Below are positions 35,049 through 43,969 of a stretch of DNA of 50,098 bases, piece by piece. Both the position numbers and the translations under genes were made by a program. The stretch lies in NCBI RefSeq assembly GCF_001418475.1, contig NZ_LIQX01000269.1, forward strand, positions 1 through 50,098, in the 5' to 3' direction. Position 1 is the stretch's first letter. The number at the start of each line of letters is the position of its first letter. This DNA is from Streptomyces ossamyceticus (GTDB lineage: Bacteria > Actinomycetota > Actinomycetes > Streptomycetales > Streptomycetaceae). Below the pieces are notes generated by a model. The model did not search any database and was not told the origin of the DNA. It saw only the letters and a list, made by a program, of their open reading frames with translations.

Positions 35049-36046
35049 GCGGAAGCGGCTTCGGTGCTCAGCGGGAGTGCGGCGGCTTTGTTGTCGCGCT
35101 CGGCGAACTCGGAGAAGGGCAGACGGCGTCGGAAGTCGGTGATGGTGTCGCACAGGCCGCGTTCCACCGGGGTCGTGGGCTCCCATCCCAGGAGTTCGCG
35201 GGCCAAGGTGATGTCCGGGCGCCGCATTCTCGGATCGTCCTCAGGGCGGGGGACCAGCGTGACGTCCGAGCCGGACCGGGTGAGTTTGCTGATCCACTGG
35301 GCCAGTTCGAGCATGGAGACCTCGTGTGGATTGCCCAGGTTGACCGGCCCTCCGTGGCTGCTGGCGAGCATCCGCATCAACCCGTCGACCACATCGTCGA
35401 CATAACACAGGGATCGGGTCTGACTCCCGTCGCCGGTGACGGTGATCGGCTCTCCGCGCAGCGCCTGACGAATGAAGGTGGGGATGGCCCGCCCGTCGTC
35501 CAGGCGCATCCGCGGGCCGAAGGTGTTGAAGATGCGCACGATCTTGGCGTCGACGCCGCGGCTCCTGCGGTACGCCATGGTCAGCGCCTCGCCGAAGCGT
35601 TTGGCTTCGTCGTACACCGACCGGGGGCCGACCGGGTTGACGTGGCCCCAGTAGTCCTCTGGCTGAGGGTGGATCAGGGGGTCGCCGTACGACTCGGAGG
35701 TGGAGGCCAGCAGGAATCGAGCATGCTTCGCGGCGGCAAGGTCCAGGGCGTGCCAGGTTCCGGCCGAGCCCACACGGAGTGTCTGCAGGGGCAGTCTCAG
35801 GTAGTCCGCGGGTGAGGCGGGGGAGGCCAGGTGGAAAACAGCGTCCACCGGCCCCGGCACGTCCAGCCCCTGAGTGACGTCCCAGCGGCAGAACCGGAAG
35901 TGTCGCTCGCCCATGAGATGTTCGATGTTGTCGGCGCTGGATGTCATGAAGTTGTCCACGCAGACCACGTCGTGGCCCGCGTGGAGCAGTCGCTCACACA
36001 GGTGAGAGCCGACGAACCCGGCGCCACCCGTTACTACCGCTCGCAT
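35045..36046 (-). CDS. UDP-glucuronate decarboxylase-like NAD-dependent epimerase (UDP-xylose synthase type)
   Basis: A 333-residue extended SDR. The NAD motif is TGGAGFVGSHL, HLASPASPADY is typical, and catalytic residues are Glu118 in STSESYGDP and Tyr145/Lys149 in YDEAK. HPQPEDYWGHVNPVGPRS is the hallmark of UDP-xylose synthases. It would make UDP-xylose from UDP-glucuronate. No UDP-glucose dehydrogenase is present in the window. ATG 36046 has AGAGGA upstream. It heads the leftward operon with ATGA-coupled downstream genes. Confidence 0.9.
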   Translation of the reverse strand: MRAVVTGGAGFVGSHLCERLLHAGHDVVCVDNFMTSSADNIEHLMGERHFRFCRWDVTQGLDVPGPVDAVFHLASPASPADYLRLPLQTLRVGSAGTWHALDLAAAKHARFLLASTSESYGDPLIHPQPEDYWGHVNPVGPRSVYDEAKRFGEALTMAYRRSRGVDAKIVRIFNTFGPRMRLDDGRAIPTFIRQALRGEPITVTGDGSQTRSLCYVDDVVDGLMRMLASSHGGPVNLGNPHEVSMLELAQWISKLTRSGSDVTLVPRPEDDPRMRRPDITLARELLGWEPTTPVERGLCDTITDFRRRLPFSEFAERDNKAAALPLSTEAASA

Positions 36047-36236
36047 GAAGGTCCTCTCGGTAGGCCCTGTCCGAGCTGGTGGACGGGGCGGCCGCAGTGT
36101 CATTGTCGAAAATCGGGCAGATGTCGTGTTTCTATCTATTAGCCAGGCGTGAGCCGAATGAGACGACAAGTGTGTGGAAACACCTCGCGGTGCAGCACCT
36201 TTCACTCGTCTGTCGCACCAGGAGGAGGGGCGCGAA
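36047..36236. promoter_or_regulatory. Divergent promoter region of the decarboxylase operon and priming transferase
   Basis: 190 bp between divergent starts. It contains a relatively AT-rich patch (CGTGTTTCTATCTATTAG, about 36123-36141). No boxes were assigned with confidence. Confidence 0.45.
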
Positions 36237-36896
36237 ATGTCGTTACCCGCTGCGGAGACGGCTCGCCGCTGTTCGAACGCGTGCCGCCTGTGGCGATGGG
36301 CGGGGCCGGTGGCCAAACGGGCCATCGACATGGTGGGGGCCGTAGCGCTGCTCGTGCTGGCGGCGCCGGTGCTCCTCGCGGCCGTCGTCGCCGTGAGGGC
36401 GGACACTCCGGGGCCCGCATTGTTCTGTCAGCGGCGCACGGGTTGGTGCGGCAAGGAGTTCAAGCTCCTCAAGCTGCGCACCATGCAGGTCGGCTCCGAG
36501 GGATTGCGGGTGGCGCTGGCCGACCGGAACGAAGCCGACGGGCAGCTGTTCAAGATTCGCGAGGACCCTCGTGTCACCCCTGTGGGGCGTTGGCTGCGTC
36601 GTTACTCCCTGGACGAGCTGCCGCAACTGCTCAACGTGCTGATGGGACAGATGTCGTTGGTCGGTCCTCGGCCGTTGCCGGTCGAGGACTCGGTGTTCAC
36701 CGGGGAGGCCCGGCGTCGCCTGCTGGTCCGGCCGGGGCTCACCGGCTTGTGGCAGATCAGTGGCCGGTCCGACCTCGCATGGGAGGACGCCCTGCGCCTG
36801 GACCTGGAATACGTCGACACCTGGTCGATCCGGAAGGACCTCGTCATCCTTGCGAGGACGCTGCCTGTCGTACTGCGCGGCGAGGGTGCGTACTGA
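36237..36896 (+). CDS. Priming sugar (undecaprenyl-phosphate) transferase
   Basis: Starts each repeat unit by transferring a sugar-1-phosphate to undecaprenyl phosphate. 219 residues. KRAIDMVGAVALLVL begins the family helix, then LKLRTMQVGS, RRYSLDELPQLLNVLMGQMS, LVGPRPLP and RPGLTGLWQISGR, all hallmarks of bacterial sugar transferases (PF02397). ATG 36237 has GGAGGAGGGG upstream; the frame from 36174 lacks one. This is the short one-domain type without the N-terminal multi-helix domain. Confidence 0.93.
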   Translation: MSLPAAETARRCSNACRLWRWAGPVAKRAIDMVGAVALLVLAAPVLLAAVVAVRADTPGPALFCQRRTGWCGKEFKLLKLRTMQVGSEGLRVALADRNEADGQLFKIREDPRVTPVGRWLRRYSLDELPQLLNVLMGQMSLVGPRPLPVEDSVFTGEARRRLLVRPGLTGLWQISGRSDLAWEDALRLDLEYVDTWSIRKDLVILARTLPVVLRGEGAY

Positions 36897-37080
36897 CACC
36901 GTCGGTGCCGAGCCGCTCCCGCAGCCGGTGTGGCCGCGAGGATCTTGGGTTGCGCCATAGGGGGGAACTTGAGGCGTCTCGCGCTAATTCAGGAGTGAAT
37001 ACAGCCATAGAGAAGGATGTGGGTATTTATTGGCGGCGCCGCCATCCGGACATGAGATCAGCTGGGAGATTGGTAAAAAG

Positions 37081-37899
37081 ATGATCAAGTCCTCGTCGTG
37101 GCGGGCCGCCCTGGCTGCCACAGCCGCCACTTTCGTTGCCGTCGTACCGCTGGCGACCGCGCAGGCCGCGTATGCCGACGCGCCCACGAGTGTCTACCAG
37201 CCCTACCCGCCGGAGTTGAGCACTGCCACGGTGCCCGCGGGTGGAGTGGTCTACTTCGTCGCAGAGGGGTTCGAGCCCCGCGAGGTGGTCACCGCAGCGC
37301 TCGTCCCGCAGTTCTCGACCACCCTCAGAGGATCGTTCCGCAGCGGGGGCGGTGAAGGCGGCGGGGGCAAGTGCAGGGAGCGGGACACGAGGTACCGGGC
37401 CAACGCGAGAGGCGCGGTGTTCGGGTGCTTCAAGGTGCCCAAGAAGACTCCTCCCGGACCCTACCTGTTCACGCTCACCGGCGAGGAGTCGGGAAGCGTC
37501 TCCGCGCCCCTGACGGTGACGGCGAAGAACGGGCACGGGCACGGGCACGGGAACGGGAACGGGCACGGCCCTCGGGAGCGAAGCGCGGACGGGGCGAGCC
37601 TCCTCTTGGAAGGCGGCGCCGAAGGACTGCCGGGCACCGTCAAGGTCGCCGGCAACGGAAAGACCCTCGCCCTGAGAACCGGTGCCGCCGGGGAGCAGCC
37701 CGGCTCCGTCGGGACGACGAGTCAGCAGGCTCTGGCCGGCTACGACGCGACCAGTCACGTGAGTGGCGGCACGGGGCCGGCGGATACCGGGTCGGGTACG
37801 AACTGGGCGCTGGTGGGTGGGGCTGCCGGGCTGGCCGCCATCGCCGTCAAGGCGGTCACGGTCGTACGACGCCGTCACACTCGCACCGAACAGGGCTGA
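37081..37899 (+). CDS. Secreted, C-terminally membrane-anchored protein with a His/Asn-Gly repeat
   Basis: A 272-residue protein of unknown function. The signal peptide ends near AQAAYA/DAP (about residue 32). The next 115 residues form a likely beta domain with two Cys (GKCRERD and FGCFKV). Residues about 151-163 are the low-complexity GHGHGHGNGNGHG. A C-terminal helix (WALVGGAAGLAAIAVKAV) is followed by the basic tail VRRRHTR, so it is anchored with its body outside. No LPXTG is present. ATG 37081 was preferred over the frame start at 37030. Confidence 0.8.
   Translation: MIKSSSWRAALAATAATFVAVVPLATAQAAYADAPTSVYQPYPPELSTATVPAGGVVYFVAEGFEPREVVTAALVPQFSTTLRGSFRSGGGEGGGGKCRERDTRYRANARGAVFGCFKVPKKTPPGPYLFTLTGEESGSVSAPLTVTAKNGHGHGHGNGNGHGPRERSADGASLLLEGGAEGLPGTVKVAGNGKTLALRTGAAGEQPGSVGTTSQQALAGYDATSHVSGGTGPADTGSGTNWALVGGAAGLAAIAVKAVTVVRRRHTRTEQG
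37531..37567. repeat. Hexanucleotide repeat GGGCAC/GGGAAC
   Basis: About six GGGMAC units, where M is C or A, encode the GHGHGHGNGNGHG segment. Such a tract can expand or contract in frame. Confidence 0.8.
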
Positions 37900-37912
37900 G
37901 CCGGCCTGCAGC

Positions 37913-39766
37913 ATGCGCATGCCGCACCTCGGGAAGTCCACCGAACCGCACATTGCCGACAGCCTGGTCCGATGGGTCCGTCACCGTCGGGCCAGGCTGC
38001 TCGTGGCCGTCCTCACGGGCCTGCCTCTGGCCGGCGCCGGGTGGATCGCCGTCACCGGCATGCTCGCCCATGACGAGCTGCTGGCCTCTCAACGGGCCTT
38101 GAACTCGCTGCGGCAACAGATCGCGGCAGGTCCCCTCGCGGACGGGTCCACGGGAAGTGCCGTACCGGTGAAGCAGAAGGCCGACGCCGCCGTACGCGCG
38201 GCAGCCGCACATGCTGCGCGAGCACACGGTCTCACCACTGGTCCGGCCTGGTACGCGGCCGCGCACGTGCCTGTACTCGGTGGTCCCGTCCGCACCGTGC
38301 GCGGGGCCGCGGAGGCCGCTGAGCGGTTGACCCGCGATGTGCTCTCCCCGATGGCGGACATCGCCACCCGAGTCACCGCCGACACGGCAGAAGACGGTGG
38401 TCACCTGAGCCTCCCCGCGCTCCGCCGCGCCGCTCCGGCTCTCGACCAGGCCTCGCGCAGCGCCTCCGATGTGCGTCGCGAGGTCGACGAGTTGCCTCGC
38501 GACACCTGGCTGCCCGCCGTCGACCGTGCCCGAGCCCAGCTTGCCCGGAAACTCGACCGGATCGTCCCTGCCGCGGGCGACGTCGCCGCGGCGACGCGTG
38601 TGCTGCCGTCCATGCTGGGAGAGCGGAGCCCACGGCGGTATGTGGTGGTGTTCGAGAACACGGCCGAGGCGCGTGGCACCGGCGGGCTGCCCGGAGCGTT
38701 CGCGGTCCTCGGCGCGGACCGGGGCCGCCTGGCGTTCGAATACTTCGGCAACGACACCGAGATGGCGGACGCCGTCGCGGCGGTCGACCTGGGCGACGAG
38801 TACGCCGCGTCGCACGGGCACAACGCCCCCACTACCACCTGGGTCAACTCCAACCTCAGCCCGCACTTCCCGTACGCCGCCCGCATCTGGACGGCCGCAT
38901 GGGAGGATCACACAGGGCAGAAGGTGGACGGAGCCTTCGCCCTCGATCCCAGCGCTCTGGCAGGGCTGCTCACCGCATCAGGACCCGCCCGTCTGCCCGA
39001 CGGCACCGCGATCACCGCTGCCAATGTCGTGGATCTCACCGAGCGCAGCAGCTACGCGGCCTACCCGGACACTCGGGAGCGCAAGGCTTTCTTCCTCAAT
39101 GTGGCCGGCGCCGTCGCGGGGAGGCTGCTGGACGTCGCGAACGATCCGCCGCGACGGCCCGCGTTGTTCGCCGCCCTGAGCGGGCAGCTGAGGTCGGGCC
39201 GGGTCAAGATGTGGAGTGCTCACCCATCTGAGCAGCGTGAACTCCGGCGACGCCCGTTCGGCGGTGCGCTGCCCGACACCGCCGACCCGCTCGCCGGGCT
39301 GGTCGTCAACAACGCGGCCGGCACCAAGCTGGACTACTACCTGGACCGGCGTCTGGAGTGGGCTCCTGGCCGGTGCGTCGCGGCCGGTCGTGAGGTCACC
39401 GTGACCGTGGACCTCACCAACAGGGCACCGGCCTCGGGACTCCCCCCGTATGTCACCCAGCGAGTGGACACCCCTTCCTACCGGACACGGCCCGGCGACA
39501 ACCGCCTGCTGGTTTCGTACTACGCGACCAAGGGGGCGAGGCTGGCCAAGGCGGCTCTGGACGGCCGACCGGTCATGGTGAACCAAGCTGCCGAGCGCGG
39601 TCGCCCGGTCTACACCCTTGACCTGGAGCTGCCCGCAGGTTCCACCCGCTCCCTGGAGTTGCGCCTGCTGGAGAGTCGCTCAAGCGTTCCTCCGTCGCTG
39701 CTGCGCCAGCCGATGGTGCGGCCCTTGCGAGCCGCGGTGCGGCCGTACCCGGCGTGTGGTGACTGA
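37913..39766 (+). CDS. DUF4012 membrane protein of the polysaccharide cluster
   Basis: A 617-residue protein with one N-terminal helix (about residues 24-44) and a large extracellular part. The DUF4012 landmark is RRYVVVFENTAEARGTGGLP, followed by GAFAVL. A C-terminal beta domain (REVTVTVDLTNRAPASGL to the end) looks immunoglobulin-like. ATG 37913 (MRMPHLGKST) lies 14 nt after the preceding gene. DUF4012 proteins recur in actinobacterial exopolysaccharide clusters but have no known activity. It and the preceding gene form a small rightward unit after the priming transferase. Confidence 0.85.
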   Translation: MRMPHLGKSTEPHIADSLVRWVRHRRARLLVAVLTGLPLAGAGWIAVTGMLAHDELLASQRALNSLRQQIAAGPLADGSTGSAVPVKQKADAAVRAAAAHAARAHGLTTGPAWYAAAHVPVLGGPVRTVRGAAEAAERLTRDVLSPMADIATRVTADTAEDGGHLSLPALRRAAPALDQASRSASDVRREVDELPRDTWLPAVDRARAQLARKLDRIVPAAGDVAAATRVLPSMLGERSPRRYVVVFENTAEARGTGGLPGAFAVLGADRGRLAFEYFGNDTEMADAVAAVDLGDEYAASHGHNAPTTTWVNSNLSPHFPYAARIWTAAWEDHTGQKVDGAFALDPSALAGLLTASGPARLPDGTAITAANVVDLTERSSYAAYPDTRERKAFFLNVAGAVAGRLLDVANDPPRRPALFAALSGQLRSGRVKMWSAHPSEQRELRRRPFGGALPDTADPLAGLVVNNAAGTKLDYYLDRRLEWAPGRCVAAGREVTVTVDLTNRAPASGLPPYVTQRVDTPSYRTRPGDNRLLVSYYATKGARLAKAALDGRPVMVNQAAERGRPVYTLDLELPAGSTRSLELRLLESRSSVPPSLLRQPMVRPLRAAVRPYPACGD

Positions 39767-39823
39767 CCGCTCGGCTTCCTCCACGCTCGTGGCACCCGGT
39801 CGCCTTGCCGTCCCGGGGATCCC

Positions 39824-40474
39824 TCAGGCTCGGGATTCGAGCGTGAGGTGCTCATCGTCATGGCGAAGGCCCAGGACAGCTGCGGCGATCCGCTCCACCG
39901 GCTCGGCGATGCGTGCCGCGGTCTCCCGGGCCACCCACAGGGGGGCACCGTAGGGATCAGCCACGTCATCGTCGTCCGCACCGTTGCCGTCAGTTCCACG
40001 CCGGGCCGCGGCGCCCCTGACCAGCGCTGCGGCTCGCTCGGCAGGGTCCGTCGCACCCGCGGCGTCCCCCGGCCTCAGCAACCGGCCGAACTCGCGCAAG
40101 GTGAAAGCCCGCCGCAGGGCCCACGGTGGAGACAGTCGCACGGCCGCCTCGCGGTGCTCCGTGGCAGCACCCAGCACCAGGTCGGCGTCCTCCACCAGTG
40201 GTGCGGTCAACCGGCGAGCGAGCGCGCCGCGGGGATCCCCGCCCAACTCGACGAGGAGGGTTGCCGCCGCCGGATCCATGGGGGTTCCCGCCGTGGCCGC
40301 GGTGCCGGCGCTGCTCACCCGGAAACTCCCCGATGTTCCTGGAGACGCGGCGAGCCGGGCCGTCAGCAGGCGCTCGGCCAGTGGGGAGCGGTGCAGATTT
40401 CCCGTGCAGACGACGAGCACCCGAAAGTGCGCGCCCCTGCGTCCCGGCATCGGCGCGGCAGGGGAAGGGCTCAT
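39824..40474 (-). CDS. Low-molecular-weight protein tyrosine phosphatase
   Basis: A 216-residue phosphatase. The P-loop CTGNLHRS (Cys23, Arg29) follows FRVLVVC, and the general-acid region is DPYG near residue 182. It is longer than typical LMW-PTPs (about 150) because of a Gly/Asp-rich insert (RGTDGNGADDDD) just before the DPYG loop. ATG 40474 is chosen; a frame to 40519 lacks support. It probably dephosphorylates the BY-kinase at 21292, as in Wzb/Wzc pairs. This closes the cluster. Confidence 0.9.
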   Translation of the reverse strand: MSPSPAAPMPGRRGAHFRVLVVCTGNLHRSPLAERLLTARLAASPGTSGSFRVSSAGTAATAGTPMDPAAATLLVELGGDPRGALARRLTAPLVEDADLVLGAATEHREAAVRLSPPWALRRAFTLREFGRLLRPGDAAGATDPAERAAALVRGAAARRGTDGNGADDDDVADPYGAPLWVARETAARIAEPVERIAAAVLGLRHDDEHLTLESRA

Positions 40475-40559
40475 GGGGGAAGTATCCCGCCACGTACGGT
40501 CGTCCCGGGCGCGCCTCACCGGGTGGCCCGACGCAGGAACACGGATGCTGAGGTGGTGG

Positions 40560-42056
40560 TCAGGTGGTCGGTACCAGCCGCCACTGCTGGCAGTTGTTGT
40601 TCAGCCAGGTCCACTGGCGGACGTCCGTGCCGTTGGCGGTGCCGCAGTTGGCGACGTCGGCGACCTTGCCGCTGTTCTCGTTGACGATGCGGACGTAGTC
40701 ACCGGTGGCCGTGTACACCAGGCGGTACTTCTGGCAGTTGTTGTTCAGCCAGGACCACTGCCGGATGTCGGTGCCGTCGGCCGTCCCGCAGCTCGCGGTG
40801 TCCATGACCTTGCCGGTGGCGACGTTCACCAGCCGGTTGGTGTCGTTGCCCAGGTCCTCGACCCGCCACTTCTGGTTGGCGCCGCCGTTGCAGGTCCACT
40901 GGAGGATGTTGGTGCCGTCGGCCGCGTTGCCGCTCGCGACGTCCAGGCACTTGCCGCTGTTGCGGTTGACGAGGGTGTACGCGTTCGGGGTCGTCGCCGT
41001 CTCACCGGAGGGGCCGGCGAGGGTGGTGCCGAGGGCGACGGGCGTACCGAAGTTGGGGGTGCCGTCCGCGTTCCAGGTGAACTTCTGCGCACGGGTCGTC
41101 CGGCCGTTGTCACAGCCGTCGCTCGCCGCGTCGTTCGCGTGGTAGACGATCCAGTTCTCGGTGCCGTCGGGCGAGGTGAAGAACCCGTTGTGGCCCGGGG
41201 CGTAGACGCTCGCCGCGTCGTCGCGGCTGAAGACCGGTGTCGGCTTCTTCGTCCAGGCGGCGGGGTCGAGCGGGTCGCTGCCGGTCAGTTCCAGCTGGCC
41301 GAGCTGGTAGTCGGGGGTGTCGCAGGCGCTCGCCGCGTAGATGAGGAAGGTGCGGCCGTCACGCTGCAACGCCTCCGGGCCTTCGTTGATGGCTGCCTTG
41401 TGGGTCTCCCAGCTGAGGGTCGGCGTGGAGATGACCGTCCAGTTCCCGGAGACGGTGTACGGGTTGGTCATCGGGGCGATGACCAGGCTGGGCGGCGTGC
41501 TGCTGTTCGTTCTGCCGCTGCCGACCAGGTAACTGCGACCGTTCACCCGCAGGACGCTCGCGTCGATCAGCCAGTTGGTCGGGTAGAGGTTGGCACCCGT
41601 GATCATCGACTTGTACGTGTAGGGGCCCATCGGGTCCGTGCCGGTGCTCTCCAGGACGTGTGTGCGCTGGGTGCCGTTCGCCCCGCAGCACGAGGTGCCG
41701 CTCTGCCCGGCGGAGTAGTACAGGTACCAGTGGCCGTCGGAGAAGTGGATCTCCGGCGCCCAGATGTTGGAGTTGCGGCTGGGCGTGGTGTCCGACCAGA
41801 TCTGCACGCTGGGAGCGGTCGCGAGGCCGGCGAGGGTGGGCGACTTGCGCATGCCCAGGACGCCGGTGAACGTCGTGGTGACCAGGTAGTAGTTGCCGTC
41901 GTAGTACTCCAGCCAGGGGTCGGCGCCCTTCACCGACTTCAGCGGGTTCGTATAGGGGCGGCCGTCCGCCGCGGACGCGGGGCCCTGTGCGCAGACCAGC
42001 GCGGTGAGCAGGGCCAGGGCGCCGGCCAGCCACGGCTTGAGATGGCGAAGGATCAC
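40560..42056 (-). CDS. Secreted glycoside hydrolase family 43 with C-terminal ricin-type lectin domain
   Basis: A 498-residue secreted enzyme. Signal peptide 1-29 (ending GPASA/ADG). The five-blade propeller has the GH43 catalytic acids: Asp in VKGADPWLEYYDG, Asp in NWLIDASV and Glu in NEGPEALQRDG. Residues about 360-498 are a ricin B/CBM13 domain with Gln-x-Trp-type repeats (QKWRVED, QQWRLVP). Family members attack arabinan, arabinoxylan or xylo-oligosaccharides. GTG 42056 has GGGAAG 4 nt upstream. Its substrate probably overlaps with that of the neighbouring GH43. Confidence 0.92.
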   Translation of the reverse strand: MILRHLKPWLAGALALLTALVCAQGPASAADGRPYTNPLKSVKGADPWLEYYDGNYYLVTTTFTGVLGMRKSPTLAGLATAPSVQIWSDTTPSRNSNIWAPEIHFSDGHWYLYYSAGQSGTSCCGANGTQRTHVLESTGTDPMGPYTYKSMITGANLYPTNWLIDASVLRVNGRSYLVGSGRTNSSTPPSLVIAPMTNPYTVSGNWTVISTPTLSWETHKAAINEGPEALQRDGRTFLIYAASACDTPDYQLGQLELTGSDPLDPAAWTKKPTPVFSRDDAASVYAPGHNGFFTSPDGTENWIVYHANDAASDGCDNGRTTRAQKFTWNADGTPNFGTPVALGTTLAGPSGETATTPNAYTLVNRNSGKCLDVASGNAADGTNILQWTCNGGANQKWRVEDLGNDTNRLVNVATGKVMDTASCGTADGTDIRQWSWLNNNCQKYRLVYTATGDYVRIVNENSGKVADVANCGTANGTDVRQWTWLNNNCQQWRLVPTT

Positions 42057-42100
42057 AGCACTTCCCTTTCTAGAGACAGAGGCAGAGGCAGAGGAAAGGC

Positions 42101-42132
42101 GACGCCGGCGCTCTCCTGGAGGCGCCGGCGTC
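42101..42132 (-). terminator. Perfect 11-bp hairpin between the GH43 genes
   Basis: Arms 42101-42111 and 42122-42132 with a 10-nt loop, just downstream of the AbfB-type GH43 gene. It may limit read-through into the second GH43 gene. Only 44 bp remain before that gene's start, so the two may still share a transcript. Confidence 0.65.
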
Positions 42133-42134
42133 CC

Positions 42135-42158
42135 TGTCGGTGTCGGTGTCGGTGTCGG
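42135..42158. repeat. Four tandem TGTCGG hexamers
   Basis: Directly after the stop codon of the AbfB-type GH43 gene (as read on the minus strand). A second short GAGGCA repeat lies at about 42078-42092. No role is evident. Confidence 0.75.
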
Positions 42159-42159
42159 G

Positions 42160-43590
42160 TCAGTTCGTCACGCGGAAGGTGGCGTCGGCGCGTCCCGTCG
42201 CCGTGGTGATCGGGTCGAGCTTCAGGTAGTAGGCGTAGTGGCGGATGTACCGGTCCGGGTGGTTGTAGGACTGGAAGGAGGACCAGGTGGAGTCGGCGAG
42301 GCCGGCGACCTGGTTGAAGGTGGCGTCGGCGGCGAACTGGGCGGTGCCGTCGTTGCGGACCAGCTGGAAGTCGTTGTTGGCGTGCCGCAGGAAGTAGCCG
42401 CGGTAGTTCACCGACTCGAAGGAGACGGTGCCGGTGCCGGCCAGGCCGGGCCGGATCCGGAACTGGGCGTCCGGACCGGTGATGTTCTGGTCGATGCGCA
42501 CGTCGAAGTTGGCGTGCCGCACGTACCGGTCCTGGAAGTTGAACGACTGGAGCCGCTTGGCCGGGGTGTCGGTCCAGCGGGCGAGGACACGGGTGTCCTC
42601 GGCGGCCGTGAGGTTCAGGATCGAGCCGTGCCGCTTCTTGTTGACGCCCATGTTGTAGCTGCCCGACGCCGGCAGCTGGTAGGTGCCGGGGACGGAGGGG
42701 TTGGTCGAGGTGACCGGCATGTAGCCGCGTCCGGAGGAGTACTGGTCGAGGTAGAGCGCCCACTCGTTGCGGTCGCGGAACTTCATCCACATCGGGCCCT
42801 CGACCTGGGCGCCGGTCAGTCCGATGCCGGAGAGGTTGCCGAGGTTGGTCCACGTCCCGAGGATCGAGTTGCTGCCTTCGAGGGTGATCTGGCCGTCACC
42901 GGAGGCCCGCACGTAGCGGTAGTTGCCGACACCGGCCGGCATCTCGACGATCTGGGTGTCGATGAGTTCCTGGGTGCCGGGGCGGTCGATGTAGATCTGC
43001 GGGGTGGTGATGGTGCGGAAGTCGCTGGTCCGGGCGTAGAAGATGCGGTGCTTCGTCGCGCCGTTCTGGGGCACGTTCGTCGCCCAGTACAGGACGTAGT
43101 TGTTGGTCGCGGGGTCCCAGATCGCCTCCGGCGCCCACGCGTTGCGCCCGTCGGGGATCGCGCCGGCCACGTTCAGCAGCCACGGCTCCGACCAGTTGAT
43201 CAGGTCCGTCGACTCCCACACCACGAGGTTGCGGCTGCCGTCGTTGATGGACTGACTCCAGTTCTGCCCGCAGGAGATGCACAGGTCGGTCGCGATGATC
43301 CAGTACTTGCTGCCGTCGGGGGACCGCACCAGTGCGGGGTCGCGCACTCCCTTCGTGCCGACCGTGGAGCGAAGGGCTATTCCGCCGCCGTTCAGGTCGG
43401 ACCAGTTCAGGCCGTCCGTGCTGTACGAGAAGTAGATCTGCTGGCCGTTGGAGCCCTCCCCGATGAAGTGCGTCATCAGATAGCCCGGTTCGGCGGCGGC
43501 CGCCCGCTCGGGTGCGGCCAGGGATTGCGAGGTGAGGAGCAGGCAGGCGGCGACCAGTACCGCCGCCAGCCGCGAGAGAAGCGTGCGCAT
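42160..43590 (-). CDS. Secreted glycoside hydrolase family 43-like enzyme with C-terminal AbfB domain
   Basis: A 476-residue secreted enzyme. Signal peptide 1-33 (ending ERAAAA/EPG). The propeller half has GTKGVRDPALVRSPDG, NAWAPEAIWDPATNNYVLYW and the later acidic VEGPMWMKF. Residues about 340-476 form an AbfB arabinofuranose-binding domain with repeated motifs: QDRYVRHANFDVRI, YRGYFLRHANNDFQL and PDRYIRHYAYYLKLD. ATG 43590 has GGGAA 6 nt upstream. The likely substrate is an arabinose-containing polymer. It is divergent from the AbfB-tailed sigma factor. Confidence 0.9.
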   Translation of the reverse strand: MRTLLSRLAAVLVAACLLLTSQSLAAPERAAAAEPGYLMTHFIGEGSNGQQIYFSYSTDGLNWSDLNGGGIALRSTVGTKGVRDPALVRSPDGSKYWIIATDLCISCGQNWSQSINDGSRNLVVWESTDLINWSEPWLLNVAGAIPDGRNAWAPEAIWDPATNNYVLYWATNVPQNGATKHRIFYARTSDFRTITTPQIYIDRPGTQELIDTQIVEMPAGVGNYRYVRASGDGQITLEGSNSILGTWTNLGNLSGIGLTGAQVEGPMWMKFRDRNEWALYLDQYSSGRGYMPVTSTNPSVPGTYQLPASGSYNMGVNKKRHGSILNLTAAEDTRVLARWTDTPAKRLQSFNFQDRYVRHANFDVRIDQNITGPDAQFRIRPGLAGTGTVSFESVNYRGYFLRHANNDFQLVRNDGTAQFAADATFNQVAGLADSTWSSFQSYNHPDRYIRHYAYYLKLDPITTATGRADATFRVTN

Positions 43591-43969
43591 GTGCGTTTCC
43601 CGTCTTTCTGCGGGTGCCGGGACAGGCGAAAGGCATCCGGCGAGTACGCGTTTGGTTCGAAATGCCGGACATTGTTCGTGAATTCGGCGAAAAGTTAGAG
43701 GTGGGTAAGACTGAGTGTCAAGGGACAGGACAAGAACCGTGGTGCGCGGGGGTCCGTACACACAGGAGACGCGCCGGCGCGTCGCGCATAACGGAAAGGA
43801 CGGGGCGGGCCGCGATGGCCCTGGCCTTCTCCGGCGGCCAGGCGGTGGTGGCTGAGCCGCGTTGACGCCGGCGGCAGCTGAGAAGCGACCCACGCGAAAC
43901 CCTCTGGAATCACTCCTGGCACACTGGCGCCTCGGCACATCGGCAGGGTGACGGGACAGGTGGGGCGCG
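43591..43969. other. Divergent intergenic region between GH43 and sigma-factor genes
   Basis: 379 bp without a gene. It holds the GH43 promoter at 43692-43721 and must hold the sigma-gene promoter. I could not identify a classic ECF GGAAC-type box confidently. Confidence 0.45.
43692..43721 (-). promoter_or_regulatory. Putative promoter of the AbfB-type GH43 gene
   Basis: Read on the minus strand: TTGACA (43721-43716) and TAACTT (43697-43692) with an 18-nt spacer, a near-consensus housekeeping-type promoter about 100 bp upstream of the GH43 start. Confidence 0.6.
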
